Position numbers and translations under genes: made by a program. A stretch of DNA of 64,000 nucleotides from Achromobacter deleyi (GTDB lineage: Bacteria; Pseudomonadota; Gammaproteobacteria; Burkholderiales; Burkholderiaceae_B), in the NCBI RefSeq assembly GCF_016127315.1, contig NZ_CP065997.1, positions 868,001-932,000 of the forward strand, given 5' to 3'. Below, one piece after another: positions 46,288 through 54,853 of the stretch (position 1 is its first letter; each line of letters starts with the position of its first letter). The notes beneath the pieces were generated by a model. That model was not told the DNA's origin. It ran no database searches and saw only the letters and a list, made by a program, of their open reading frames with translations.

Positions 46288-48760
46288 CAGCTTTTCCATT
46301 CGCCGCCGCGTCTTCACGCTGGGCGCGGCGCTGCTGGCCTGCGCGCTGATCGGGCTGGTGTTCTTCCTGCGCGACTATGCCCAGCGCGCCGCCGAGCAGG
46401 CCTTCGACCGGCTGCTGGCGGCCTCGGCGCTGACCATCGCCGGCTCGGTCCAGATCGAGGACAACGGCGTCACCGTCGAGCCGCCGGTGTCGTCCCTGGC
46501 CATGCTGTCGGGCAGCGAGCGCGTGTTCTACGAGGCCCGCGCCTCCAACGGCCGCCTCATCACCGGCTACGCCGATCTGGCGCCAGGGTTGCCGCTGGCG
46601 CAATCAGCCACCCCGGTCTTCACCTACCTGAGCTACCACGACGAGCCGGTGCGCGTAGCCACGGTGGGCCGGCTGGTGTCGGCCAGCCAGCATGCCGGCT
46701 GGGTCACGGTGCGGGTGGCGGAAACGCTCGGATCGCGCGAGGAGCTGGCCGACGAGATCCTGGGGCGCAGCGTGCTGCCGCTGGTCGTCGTGTCGCTGGT
46801 GGCGCTGGGCCTGCTGTGGTTCGGCGTGCAGCGCGCCTTCGCGCCGCTGGCCGTGGTCGAGCGCGAATTGCGGCGGCGGGCGCCGGACGACCTGGCGCCG
46901 CTGGTCACGCCGGTGCCGACCGAAGTGCGGCGCCTGGTCGAAGCCCTGAACGCCTTCATGCAACGCCTGTCGGGCATCATGGACACCCTCAACACCCTGG
47001 TCGCCGATGCCGCCCACCAGGTGCGCACGCCCCTGGCCTCGCTGCGGGCGCAGGCCGAAGTGGCGCTGGACGAAACCGATCCCAAGCGGCTGCACGAGCG
47101 CCTTGGCCGCATCCACCTGAACGCCACGCACGCCAGCCAGCTCATCAACCAGCTGCTGATGGACGCCACCATCACGCACCGGCTGGGCAAGGGCGCGCGC
47201 GCGCCCGTCGGCGTGGCTGAGACCATCAACGAGACCCGGCGGCGCATCGGGCCGCTGGAGGCGCAGCGGCTGCGCATCGAGATCGCGCCGCAGGTGCGCC
47301 GCGCCCGTATCGCTGGCGACCGCGTGGCGCTGCGGGAAATGCTGCGCAACCTGGTGGACAACGCCCTGCGCTATGCGCCGGACGGCACCGTCGACATCCA
47401 GGCCACGCCGGTGGCCGGCTACCGCGTGGCGCTGACCGTGTCCGACCGCGGACCGGGCATCGCCGATGACGAAAAGGACGCCGTGCAGCAGCGCTTCACC
47501 CGCGGCCGCACCGGTGAATCGCTGCCCGGCTCGGGACTGGGACTGGCCATCGTGCGCTCGGTGGCGGTGGCGCATGGCGGCTCGCTGTGGCTGCAGGACC
47601 GTGCGGGCGGCGGCCTGTCGGCGCGCGTCATCCTGCCGCTGGCGCGCCAACGCACCGGCCGTAACGTAGCCAGCTGGCTCGGCGCCATTGGCGCGGCCAT
47701 GCTGCTGCTGACCACCGCGCCCGCCGAGGTGCGCGCCGCCGACATCCCCGAGATCGTCACCCGCTACCCGGCGCCACAGCCGTCGTCGCGCGTGCTGACC
47801 ATCGCCGGCCCCACCGACACGCCGGTGGTGGCGCCGCTGATCCTCGGCTTCCAGGCGCAGCGGCCCGATGTCACCGTGGTGTACCGCGAGATGGGCAGCC
47901 GCGAACTGTACGAGGCCGCCATCGAGGACCGGCTCAAGGAGGTGGACGTGCTGATGAGCTCGGCCTCGGATCTGCAGATCCGCCTGGCCAACGACGGCTA
48001 CGCCCAGCGCTACACCTCGCCCTACGCGGCCAAGCTGCCGTCGTGGGCGGTGTGGCGCAACGAGGTCTACGGCTTCACCTTCGAGCCGGCCGTGATTGTC
48101 TACAACCCCAAGCGCTACACCGAGGCCACCGTGCCGCGCTCGCGCCAGGACCTGCTGCGCACGCTGGAGCACGACCGCGCGCGGCTGCACGGCCGTGTCG
48201 GCACCTACGACATCTCGCGCAGCAGCGTGGGCTACCTGATGGCCGAGCAGGACGAGCTGGTGTCGTCGAACTTCTGGGGCCTGGCCAACGCCTTCGGCCA
48301 GGTCGGCGTGCGGCTGTCGGCCACCAGCGCCGAACTGCTCGACGCCATCGAGAACGACGAGATGGACCTGGGCTACAACATCCTCGGTTCCTACGCCCTG
48401 TCGCGCCAGGCCGCGGGCAGCAAGATCGGCGTGGTGTTCCCGCAGGACTACGTGCTGGTACTGGCGCGCTCGGTGCTGATCGCGCGGCGCGCGCCCAACC
48501 CGGACCTGGGCCGCGCGCTGGTCGACTGGCTGCTGTCGCCGGCCGGCCAGCAGGTGGCCTCCAGCCACGCGGCGCTGGGGTCGATCATGGAAGACACGCC
48601 CGGCCGCTGGACCTCGGAAGCGGTGCTGGCGCGCTCGCAGGGCATCGTGCAGCCGGTGGTGCTGTCGCCGGCGCTGCTGGTGGGGCTCGACCAGCGGCGT
48701 CATTCGCGCTTCGTGCAGAACTGGATCCGGCTGGTCACCGACACGCCTGAACGGCCCTAG
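46274..48760 (+). CDS. TctE-like sensor histidine kinase fused to a periplasmic binding-protein domain
   Basis: This single 828-residue frame has two parts. Residues 1-460 form a TctE/QseC-type kinase: TM1 at about 14-32, a periplasmic sensor, TM2 at about 166-184, H-box DAAHQVRTPLAS (His248), N-box NLVDNALRYAPDG, and G-boxes SDRGPGIADDE and GSGLGLAIV. Residues 464-488 look like a signal peptide (WLGAIGAAMLLLTTAPAEVRA, then AD). Residues 490-828 match an iron-binding-type solute-binding protein, paralogous to the gene at 48946 (AVWRNEVYGFTFEPAVIVYN; GYNILGSYA). Three membrane spans would put this domain in the periplasm. Either it stays tethered as a ligand sensor or signal peptidase releases it. 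The gene is translationally coupled to the response regulator. Confidence 0.92.
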   Translation: MSLPDSFSIRRRVFTLGAALLACALIGLVFFLRDYAQRAAEQAFDRLLAASALTIAGSVQIEDNGVTVEPPVSSLAMLSGSERVFYEARASNGRLITGYADLAPGLPLAQSATPVFTYLSYHDEPVRVATVGRLVSASQHAGWVTVRVAETLGSREELADEILGRSVLPLVVVSLVALGLLWFGVQRAFAPLAVVERELRRRAPDDLAPLVTPVPTEVRRLVEALNAFMQRLSGIMDTLNTLVADAAHQVRTPLASLRAQAEVALDETDPKRLHERLGRIHLNATHASQLINQLLMDATITHRLGKGARAPVGVAETINETRRRIGPLEAQRLRIEIAPQVRRARIAGDRVALREMLRNLVDNALRYAPDGTVDIQATPVAGYRVALTVSDRGPGIADDEKDAVQQRFTRGRTGESLPGSGLGLAIVRSVAVAHGGSLWLQDRAGGGLSARVILPLARQRTGRNVASWLGAIGAAMLLLTTAPAEVRAADIPEIVTRYPAPQPSSRVLTIAGPTDTPVVAPLILGFQAQRPDVTVVYREMGSRELYEAAIEDRLKEVDVLMSSASDLQIRLANDGYAQRYTSPYAAKLPSWAVWRNEVYGFTFEPAVIVYNPKRYTEATVPRSRQDLLRTLEHDRARLHGRVGTYDISRSSVGYLMAEQDELVSSNFWGLANAFGQVGVRLSATSAELLDAIENDEMDLGYNILGSYALSRQAAGSKIGVVFPQDYVLVLARSVLIARRAPNPDLGRALVDWLLSPAGQQVASSHAALGSIMEDTPGRWTSEAVLARSQGIVQPVVLSPALLVGLDQRRHSRFVQNWIRLVTDTPERP

Positions 48761-48824
48761 GGCGCATTGGCCGCCCCTGCCCCGCTCGCCAGCGGGCAGG
48801 CGGTCTGCCGACAGGACGCGAACA

Positions 48825-48845
48825 CCGGGATTACCCCTATCCCGG
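48825..48845. promoter_or_regulatory. Inverted repeat upstream of the binding-protein gene
   Basis: CCGGGAT and ATCCCGG flank 7 bp, about 100 bp before the binding-protein start. A second dyad, CTGTC / GACAG, follows at 48846-48862. It is a candidate site for the response regulator or another controller. Confidence 0.4.
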
Positions 48846-48945
48846 CTGTCGTGCCATGACAGGACGACGACAGACGCCGAATCCTAAGATGGGCGCCAAG
48901 CAGGCCCTTGCGCCTGTCGATACCAATTCCAAACGGAGACAAGAC

Positions 48946-50043
48946 ATGCTTGCCAAGTCCAGACTGGCGGCCGCCTGCGCCGCTGCATTCGCCATCGCCG
49001 CCGGCAGCGCCTACGCCCAACAGGTTCCCGCGGGCTACCCGGCCGATTACCAGAAGATCCTCGACGGCGCCAAGAAGGAAGGCAAGGTCGTGATCTATTC
49101 GACCACCGACACCAAGGCCGCCGGCCCCATCATCAAGGGCTTCGAAGCGCTGTATCCGGGCGTCAAGGTCGAATACAACGACATGAACAGCACCGAGCTG
49201 TACAACCGCTACATCAGCGAACAGGCGGCGGGCGGCAGCAGCGGCGACATCGTCTGGAGCTCGTCGATGGACTCGGCGCTCAAGCTGGCCACCGACTACG
49301 CGCTGCAGTACAAGTCGCCCGAGATCGCCAAGCTGCCGGCCTGGGCGGTGTGGAAGGATTCGGCCTACGGCACCACCTATGAACCGGCGGTGTTCATCTA
49401 CAACAAGCGCCTGATCCCGGCCAACGAAGTGCCGACCACGCACGGCGCCCTGGCCAAGCTGATCTCCAGCCAGCCGGACAAGTTCAAGAACAAGGTCACC
49501 ACCTACGACATCGAGAAGTCGGCCGTGGGCTTCATGCTGGCCGTGCAGGACAAGGCCAACGATCCCAAGTACTTCGAGACGCTCAAGGACATCGCCAAAG
49601 GCGGCCTGATCGTGCAATCGTCCACCGGCACCATGATGGAACGCGTGTCGTCGGGCGAGAACCTGGTCGGCTACAACATCCTGGGCTCGTACGCCGAGAC
49701 CCGCGCCAAGACCGACCCGTCGCTGGGCGTGGCCTACCCGACCGACTACGCCCTGGTGCTGTCGCGCGTGGCATTCATCAGCAAGAAGGCCAAGAACCGC
49801 AACGCCGCCAAGCTGTGGATGGACTACCTGCTGTCGCAGAAGGGCCAGGAAATCATGGCCAACCAGGCCGACCTGGCCTCGGTCCGTGACGACATCGAAG
49901 GCGACAACGACGTCGACGGCATGACCAAGAAGCTGGGCGCCTCGCTCAAGCCGATCCCGGTCAACGAAACGCTGCTCGACTACCTCGAGCAGAACAAGCG
50001 CCTGCAGTTCATCAAGGACTGGCGCGCCGCCGCAGGCAAGTAA
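48946..50043 (+). CDS. Iron(III)-type ABC transporter substrate-binding protein
   Basis: The 365-residue periplasmic protein has a signal peptide (LAAACAAAFAIAAGSAYA). A type II binding fold of the FbpA/AfuA/phosphonate-like group follows (KKEGKVVIYSTTDTKAAGPIIKGFEALYPGVKVEY, GDIVWSSSMDSALKLA, VGYNILGSYAE). This group binds ferric iron, but also phosphoglycerates and other anions, so the ligand is open. ATG 48946 opens the signal peptide and is preceded by a GGAG-type site. Its fold is duplicated as the C-terminal domain of the preceding kinase. A GC hairpin separates it from the permease. Confidence 0.9.
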   Translation: MLAKSRLAAACAAAFAIAAGSAYAQQVPAGYPADYQKILDGAKKEGKVVIYSTTDTKAAGPIIKGFEALYPGVKVEYNDMNSTELYNRYISEQAAGGSSGDIVWSSSMDSALKLATDYALQYKSPEIAKLPAWAVWKDSAYGTTYEPAVFIYNKRLIPANEVPTTHGALAKLISSQPDKFKNKVTTYDIEKSAVGFMLAVQDKANDPKYFETLKDIAKGGLIVQSSTGTMMERVSSGENLVGYNILGSYAETRAKTDPSLGVAYPTDYALVLSRVAFISKKAKNRNAAKLWMDYLLSQKGQEIMANQADLASVRDDIEGDNDVDGMTKKLGASLKPIPVNETLLDYLEQNKRLQFIKDWRAAAGK

Positions 50044-50059
50044 GGCTGTCGCCGGTACA

Positions 50060-50082
50060 GCCGGGGGCCGCGCGCCCCCGGC
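50060..50082 (+). terminator. Intercistronic hairpin after the binding-protein gene
   Basis: A 9-bp stem GCCGGGGGC / GCCCCCGGC with a 5-nt loop and no T-run lies between the binding-protein and permease genes. It may lower read-through or protect the upstream message. Confidence 0.55.
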
Positions 50083-50191
50083 CGCAAGCACGCGGGAGGG
50101 CGTAGCACCGCCGCCCGCCAGGCCGCCCGCAGGCCGGGTGTTCATGGCCAACGGGCGCGACCCGCGTCTATCGAGATAACAGGATTTCCCC

Positions 50192-51970
50192 ATGCAGTCA
50201 TTGCGCAGAAAATGGCAGTCCCTGCCACGCGGCGTGGTGGTGCTGATCACAGCCTTGGCCATCTACGTGCCGCTGTCGTTCATCATCATCCAGAGCTTTC
50301 TATCCGCGCCCTTCTTTTCGCCGTCCAAGGTCTTCAGCCTGGACGCATTCCGCTTCATCTTCGCGGACCCCGATTTCTACAAGGCGCTGAAAAGCGGCTT
50401 CATCCTGGCGTTCGGGCTGGCCATCATCGCCATCCCGCTGGGCGGCATGCTGGCGTTCCTGATGATCCGCACCGACCTGCCGGGCCGGCGCTGGATCGAA
50501 CCGCTGATCCTGGTGCCGATCTTCGTGTCGCCGATGGTGCTGGGCTTCGGCTACGTGGTGGCGGCGGGCCCGGTCGGCTTCTTCTCGACCTGGGTGCAGA
50601 ACATCCTGGGCTTCGTGCCCTGGAACGTGTATTCGCTGACCAGCATCGTCATCATCGCCGGCCTGACGCACGTGCCGCACGCCTACCTGTACATCTCGTC
50701 GGCGCTGCGCAGCATGGGCTCGGACGTCGAGGAAGCGGCCCGCGTCAGCGGCGCCTCGCCGCTGCGCGTGATGGTCTCGGTGAGCCTGCCGATGGTGCGC
50801 CCCGCCATGCTGTACGCCACCGTGCTGCTGTTCTTCCTGGGCCTGGAAGTGTTCGGCCTGGTGCTGGTGCTGGGCGACCCTGAAGGCAACCTGGTGCTGG
50901 CGACGTACCTGTACAAGCTGACCAACAAGCTCGGCATCCCGTCGTACCACCTGATGGCCGCGGTGGCCGTGGTGCTGATCTGCATGACGATTCCGCTGGT
51001 CATGCTGCAGCGCCGCCTGATGCGCACCGCCAACCGCTTCGTCACCGTCAAGGGCAAGGCCTCGCGCGCCCGTCCGCTGCCGCTGGGCAAGTGGCGCTGG
51101 GTGGCCGGCGGCGTGGTGACGTTCTGGCTGCTGGTCACCATCGTGGTGCCGCTGCTGGGCGTGCTGCTGCGCGCATTCGTGTCCAACTGGGGCATGGGCG
51201 TGTCGCTGTTCGACGTGCTGTCGCTGGACGCGTTCCGCACCGTGTTCTCGCAACCCAACCTGATGCGCGCGATCGTCAACTCGGTGGCCATCGGCGTCTT
51301 CGGCGGCGCGCTGGCGGTGTTCTGCTACACCTTCGTCGGCCTGGCCATGCACCGCAAGCCGGACAACGTCACGCGCTTCATGGACTACAGCGTGCTGGTG
51401 CCGCGCGCCGTGCCCGGCCTGCTGGCGGGCCTGGCGTTCCTGTGGGTGTTCCTGTTCGTGCCCATGTGGCTGGACAACGCGCTCGATCCGGACCTGGGCG
51501 GCTGGCTGTCGGGCCTGCCGTTCGCGGAATGGCTGCGCGAGAACTTCGTCGAATGGCTGCGTGCCATCCGCAGCACCATCTTCAGCGTGTGGCTGGCCTA
51601 CACGGTGGTCTGGATGGCCTACGGCCTGCGGCTGATCTCGTCGACGCTGCTGCAGGTCGGCCCCGAACTGGAAGAGGCCGCCCGCAGCGCCGGCGCGCGC
51701 CGCGGCCAGGTCACCCGCCACGTCACCGTGCCGCTGGCCAAGTACGGCCTGATCGGTTCGTGGCTGCTGATGTTCCTGATTTTCGAGCGTGAATACTCCA
51801 CCGGCGTCTACCTGCTGTCGCCCGGCACCGAGACCATCGGTTCCATGCTGGTGTCGCTGTGGGCCTCGGGCGCCATCGACATCGTGGCCGCGCTTTCCTT
51901 CATCAATATCGTTCTGGTCGTGATCGGCCTGGGCATCGCCCTGCGATTCGGAGTCAAACTTCATGATTGA
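50192..51970 (+). CDS. Fused two-domain ABC permease (FbpB/AfuB type)
   Basis: The 592-residue permease has two homologous halves of about six helices each. Each half carries an EAA loop: AARVSGASPLRVMVSVSLPMVRPAMLY near 190-215 and AARSAGARRGQVTRHVTVPLAKYGLIGSWLL near 495-525. This duplicated form is typical of iron(III)/thiamine-type importers, where one chain forms the whole channel. It overlaps the ATPase gene by 8 bp. Together with the binding protein and ATPase it makes a complete importer. Confidence 0.94.
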   Translation: MQSLRRKWQSLPRGVVVLITALAIYVPLSFIIIQSFLSAPFFSPSKVFSLDAFRFIFADPDFYKALKSGFILAFGLAIIAIPLGGMLAFLMIRTDLPGRRWIEPLILVPIFVSPMVLGFGYVVAAGPVGFFSTWVQNILGFVPWNVYSLTSIVIIAGLTHVPHAYLYISSALRSMGSDVEEAARVSGASPLRVMVSVSLPMVRPAMLYATVLLFFLGLEVFGLVLVLGDPEGNLVLATYLYKLTNKLGIPSYHLMAAVAVVLICMTIPLVMLQRRLMRTANRFVTVKGKASRARPLPLGKWRWVAGGVVTFWLLVTIVVPLLGVLLRAFVSNWGMGVSLFDVLSLDAFRTVFSQPNLMRAIVNSVAIGVFGGALAVFCYTFVGLAMHRKPDNVTRFMDYSVLVPRAVPGLLAGLAFLWVFLFVPMWLDNALDPDLGGWLSGLPFAEWLRENFVEWLRAIRSTIFSVWLAYTVVWMAYGLRLISSTLLQVGPELEEAARSAGARRGQVTRHVTVPLAKYGLIGSWLLMFLIFEREYSTGVYLLSPGTETIGSMLVSLWASGAIDIVAALSFINIVLVVIGLGIALRFGVKLHD

Positions 51971-53051
51971 GCTTTCTGTAGAAGACCTGCACCTGGATTA
52001 CGGCGACAACCCGGTGCTCAAGGGCGTGTCGATGCAGCTGCGCCAGGGCGAAGTGGTTTCGCTGCTGGGCCCCTCGGGCAGCGGCAAGACCACCCTGCTG
52101 CGCGCCGTGGCGGGCCTGGAAGGCCCCAAGCGCGGCCGCATCACCATCGGCGAGCGCACCGTCTACGACGGCGCCGCGCGCCAGGAGATCCCGGCCGAAG
52201 AGCGCAACCTGGGCCTGGTGTTCCAGTCGTACGCGCTGTGGCCGCACAAGACCGTGTTCGACAACGTCGCCTACCCGCTCAAGCTGCGCAAGGTGCCGTC
52301 GAGCGAAGTGCGCGAACGCGTGCAGGCGGTGCTGGACCAGCTCGGCCTGGGCAAGCTCGGCCAGCGCCATCCGCACGCGCTGTCCGGCGGCCAGCAGCAG
52401 CGCGTGGCCATCGGCCGCGCGCTGGTGTACAGCCCGCCCGTGATCCTGCTGGACGAGCCGCTGTCCAACCTGGACGCCAAGCTGCGCGAGGAGGCCCGCG
52501 CCTTCCTGCGCGAGCTGATCATCCGCCTGGGCCTGTCGGCGTTGATGGTGACGCATGACCAGAGCGAAGCCATGGCCATTTCGGACCGCATCCTGCTGCT
52601 GAACAACGGCAAGATCGAACAGCAGGGCACGCCGCAGGAAATGTACGGCGCGCCGTCGACGCTGTTCACCGCCGAATTCATGGGCAGCAACAACCGCCTG
52701 GACGGCAAGGTCACCGAAGTGCGCGATGGCCGCGCCCGCATCGAGGGCCGCGGCTGGGCGCTGTGGGGCAAGGCCGGCGAGGGCGTGGCCGCGGGCCAGG
52801 ACGCCACCGCCGTGATCCGGGTCGAACAGGTCCGCCTGGCGGACGATCCCGACGGCAACCACATCGACATGCCGCTGCTGACCAGCATGTACCTGGGCGA
52901 CCGCTGGGAATACCTGTTCCGCACCCCCGACGCGGATCCGGCCAACACCCTGGCGCTGCGCGCCTACGGTCCCGAGGGCCGCGAGCCGGGTCCCTGCCGC
53001 CTGGCGCTGCCGGCCAGCAAGGTCTGGGTGTTCCCGCGCCCGTCCAAGTAA
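51963..53051 (+). CDS. ABC transporter ATP-binding protein (FbpC/PotA type)
   Basis: The 362-residue ATPase has Walker A GPSGSGKTT, a Q-loop (VFQSYALWPHKTV), signature LSGGQQQR, Walker B VILLDEPLSNLDAKLR and an H-loop MVTHDQSEA. A C-terminal TOBE-type regulatory domain spans about 240-362. The length and the PLSNLDAKLREE segment place it with FbpC/PotA/UgpC importers. It drives the permease encoded immediately upstream. Confidence 0.95.
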   Translation: MIELSVEDLHLDYGDNPVLKGVSMQLRQGEVVSLLGPSGSGKTTLLRAVAGLEGPKRGRITIGERTVYDGAARQEIPAEERNLGLVFQSYALWPHKTVFDNVAYPLKLRKVPSSEVRERVQAVLDQLGLGKLGQRHPHALSGGQQQRVAIGRALVYSPPVILLDEPLSNLDAKLREEARAFLRELIIRLGLSALMVTHDQSEAMAISDRILLLNNGKIEQQGTPQEMYGAPSTLFTAEFMGSNNRLDGKVTEVRDGRARIEGRGWALWGKAGEGVAAGQDATAVIRVEQVRLADDPDGNHIDMPLLTSMYLGDRWEYLFRTPDADPANTLALRAYGPEGREPGPCRLALPASKVWVFPRPSK

Positions 53052-53089
53052 GGTGACGGCGGCGGGCGGAGTGGCTCTACAATGCGTGC

Positions 53090-53989
53090 GTGCAACACGT
53101 CGCTGACTCCCCTCCCCCGCTGAGCCGTCCGCTGCGGTGGCTGGGCGCGCCCGCCCAGCACTACCTGCGCATCGGCCTCGCGATTTCGCTGTTGGTGCAC
53201 GCCGGCGCCCTGGCGTGGCGCTTCGGCGCGCCCGCCCTGTCGCGGCCGCCGGCGACCAGCCTGGAAGTGGTGCTGCTCAACGCCCGCAGCGAGACGCCCC
53301 CCGATACCCCCCGCGCCCAGGCGCAGAACCAGATGAGCGGCGGCGGCAACGCCGAGCGCGGCCTGTCCACCACTCCCCTGCCCCAGACCGGCGCGTCGGC
53401 CGAGACCATCGTGCTCGAGGCCATGCGTAAGCGCCAGGTCCAGCTCGAGGCCGAACAGACCCGCCTGATGACCCAGCTGCGCGCCGCCGACAAGGCCGGC
53501 GCCGAGCGCCAGGCCGTCAACCCCTGGCCCGACGGCAACGAACGCGGCAAGGACGCCGAGGACCAGGCCAGCGTCATCCAGAACGCCCAGGTCGCCGCGC
53601 TGGCGGCCAAGGTGCAGCAATACAGCGCCGAGCCGCGCAAGCAATTCGTGGCGCCCTCGGCCGAGGCCTCGCGCTACGCCGCCTACCTGGACGCCTGGCG
53701 CGCGCGCATCGAGACCGTCGGCACCCAGCATTACCCGGACGAGGCGCGCGGCCGCATCTACGGCTCGCTGCGCATCACCGTGTCGGTGCGCGCCGACGGC
53801 AGCATCGCCGACGTCGAGATCGACCAGCCGTCGCCGCACGCGGTGCTGAACCAGGCCGCCCGCCGCATCGTGCAGCTGGCGGCGCCGTTCCCGCCGTTCC
53901 CGCCCGAGATCGCGCGCGACACCGACGTGTTGGTCATCACCCGCACCTGGCATTTCGTCAACGACACCCTGGAAACCCAAGCCCCATGA
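53090..53989 (+). CDS. TonB-like energy-transducer family protein
   Basis: The 299-residue protein has an N-terminal membrane anchor (YLRIGLAISLLVHAGALAW, about 25-43). A helical, Gln/Ala/Glu-rich periplasmic spacer and a C-terminal TonB-like domain follow (YPDEARGRIYGSLRITVSVRADGSIADVEIDQPSPHAVLNQAARRIVQLAAPFPPFP). The anchor holds the S-x3-H motif (SLLVH) that TonB and TolA use to contact ExbBD-type motors. It may energise an outer-membrane receptor or belong to another envelope machine. No exbBD genes are nearby. The start is a GTG at 53090 and is somewhat uncertain. It overlaps aroE by 4 bp. Confidence 0.85.
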   Translation: MQHVADSPPPLSRPLRWLGAPAQHYLRIGLAISLLVHAGALAWRFGAPALSRPPATSLEVVLLNARSETPPDTPRAQAQNQMSGGGNAERGLSTTPLPQTGASAETIVLEAMRKRQVQLEAEQTRLMTQLRAADKAGAERQAVNPWPDGNERGKDAEDQASVIQNAQVAALAAKVQQYSAEPRKQFVAPSAEASRYAAYLDAWRARIETVGTQHYPDEARGRIYGSLRITVSVRADGSIADVEIDQPSPHAVLNQAARRIVQLAAPFPPFPPEIARDTDVLVITRTWHFVNDTLETQAP

Positions 53990-54849
53990 CCGAGGCGTCC
54001 CCTCTTGCCCGCTATGCCGTGATCGGCAACCCCATCGCGCACAGCCGCTCGCCGCAGATCCACGCCCTGTTCTCCCGCCAGACCGGCAAGCCGCTCAGCT
54101 ACGAGCGCCTGCTGGCGCCGGTGGACGGCTTCACGGCGGCGGTGGCCGCCTTTGCCACCGAGGGCGGCCTGGGCCTGAACGTGACGGTGCCGTTCAAGCA
54201 GGACGCCTACGCGCTGGCCGCGGGCCGCCTGTCCAGCCGCGCCCGCCTGGCCGGCGCGGTCAACACCCTGTCGTGGCGCGACGGCGCCTGGCACGGCTGC
54301 AATACCGACGGCGTCGGCCTGGTCTCCGACCTGCTACGCCTGGGCGTGCGCCTGACCGGCGCCTCGGTGCTGCTGGTGGGCGCCGGCGGCGCCGCCCGCG
54401 GCGTGCTGCAGCCCCTGGCGCAGGCTGGTTGCGCCCGCATCCATATCGTCAACCGCACCGCCGCCCGCGCGCTCGAGCTGGCCGAGGGCTGGCGCGAAAC
54501 CGGCGCCGAGCCCCAGACCCGGGTCACCGCCGGCGGCCTGGCCGACGCCGCCCTGCCCGGCGGCTGGAACCTGGTGGTCAACGCCACCGCCAGCGGGCTG
54601 CAGGACGCTGCCCCCGACCTGCCCGCCGGCCTGTACGCCGAGGGCGCGGCCGCCTACGACATGATGTACGGCGCCCAGCCGACGGCGTTCATGCGCCAGG
54701 CCCGGGCAGACGGCGCCGCCCTCACCGCCGACGGCCTGGGCATGCTGGTGGGCCAGGCGGCCGAGAGTTTCTTCATCTGGCACGGCGTGCGGCCCGACCC
54801 CGCCCCGGTGCTGGCCGCGCTGCGCGAGGCGCTCATGGCCGGAAACTGA
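53986..54849 (+). CDS. aroE: Shikimate dehydrogenase
   Basis: The 287-residue NADPH-dependent enzyme reduces 3-dehydroshikimate to shikimate. The substrate site NPIAHSRSP, the catalytic Lys71 in NVTVPFKQDAY and Asp108 in NTDGVGLVSDL are all intact. The Gly-rich NADP loop is LLVGAGGAARGVLQPL and NRTAARA follows. The start overlaps the stop of the TonB-like gene as ATGA. mtgA follows after 4 bp, making a tight three-gene unit. Confidence 0.97.
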   Translation: MTEASPLARYAVIGNPIAHSRSPQIHALFSRQTGKPLSYERLLAPVDGFTAAVAAFATEGGLGLNVTVPFKQDAYALAAGRLSSRARLAGAVNTLSWRDGAWHGCNTDGVGLVSDLLRLGVRLTGASVLLVGAGGAARGVLQPLAQAGCARIHIVNRTAARALELAEGWRETGAEPQTRVTAGGLADAALPGGWNLVVNATASGLQDAAPDLPAGLYAEGAAAYDMMYGAQPTAFMRQARADGAALTADGLGMLVGQAAESFFIWHGVRPDPAPVLAALREALMAGN

Positions 54850-54853
54850 GGCG

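Noticed and set aside
46274..48760. Fusion as a sequencing or assembly error
   Set aside because: The frame stays open for 828 codons with normal codon use. The joint has a sensible signal-like span, and the downstream paralogue differs clearly in sequence.
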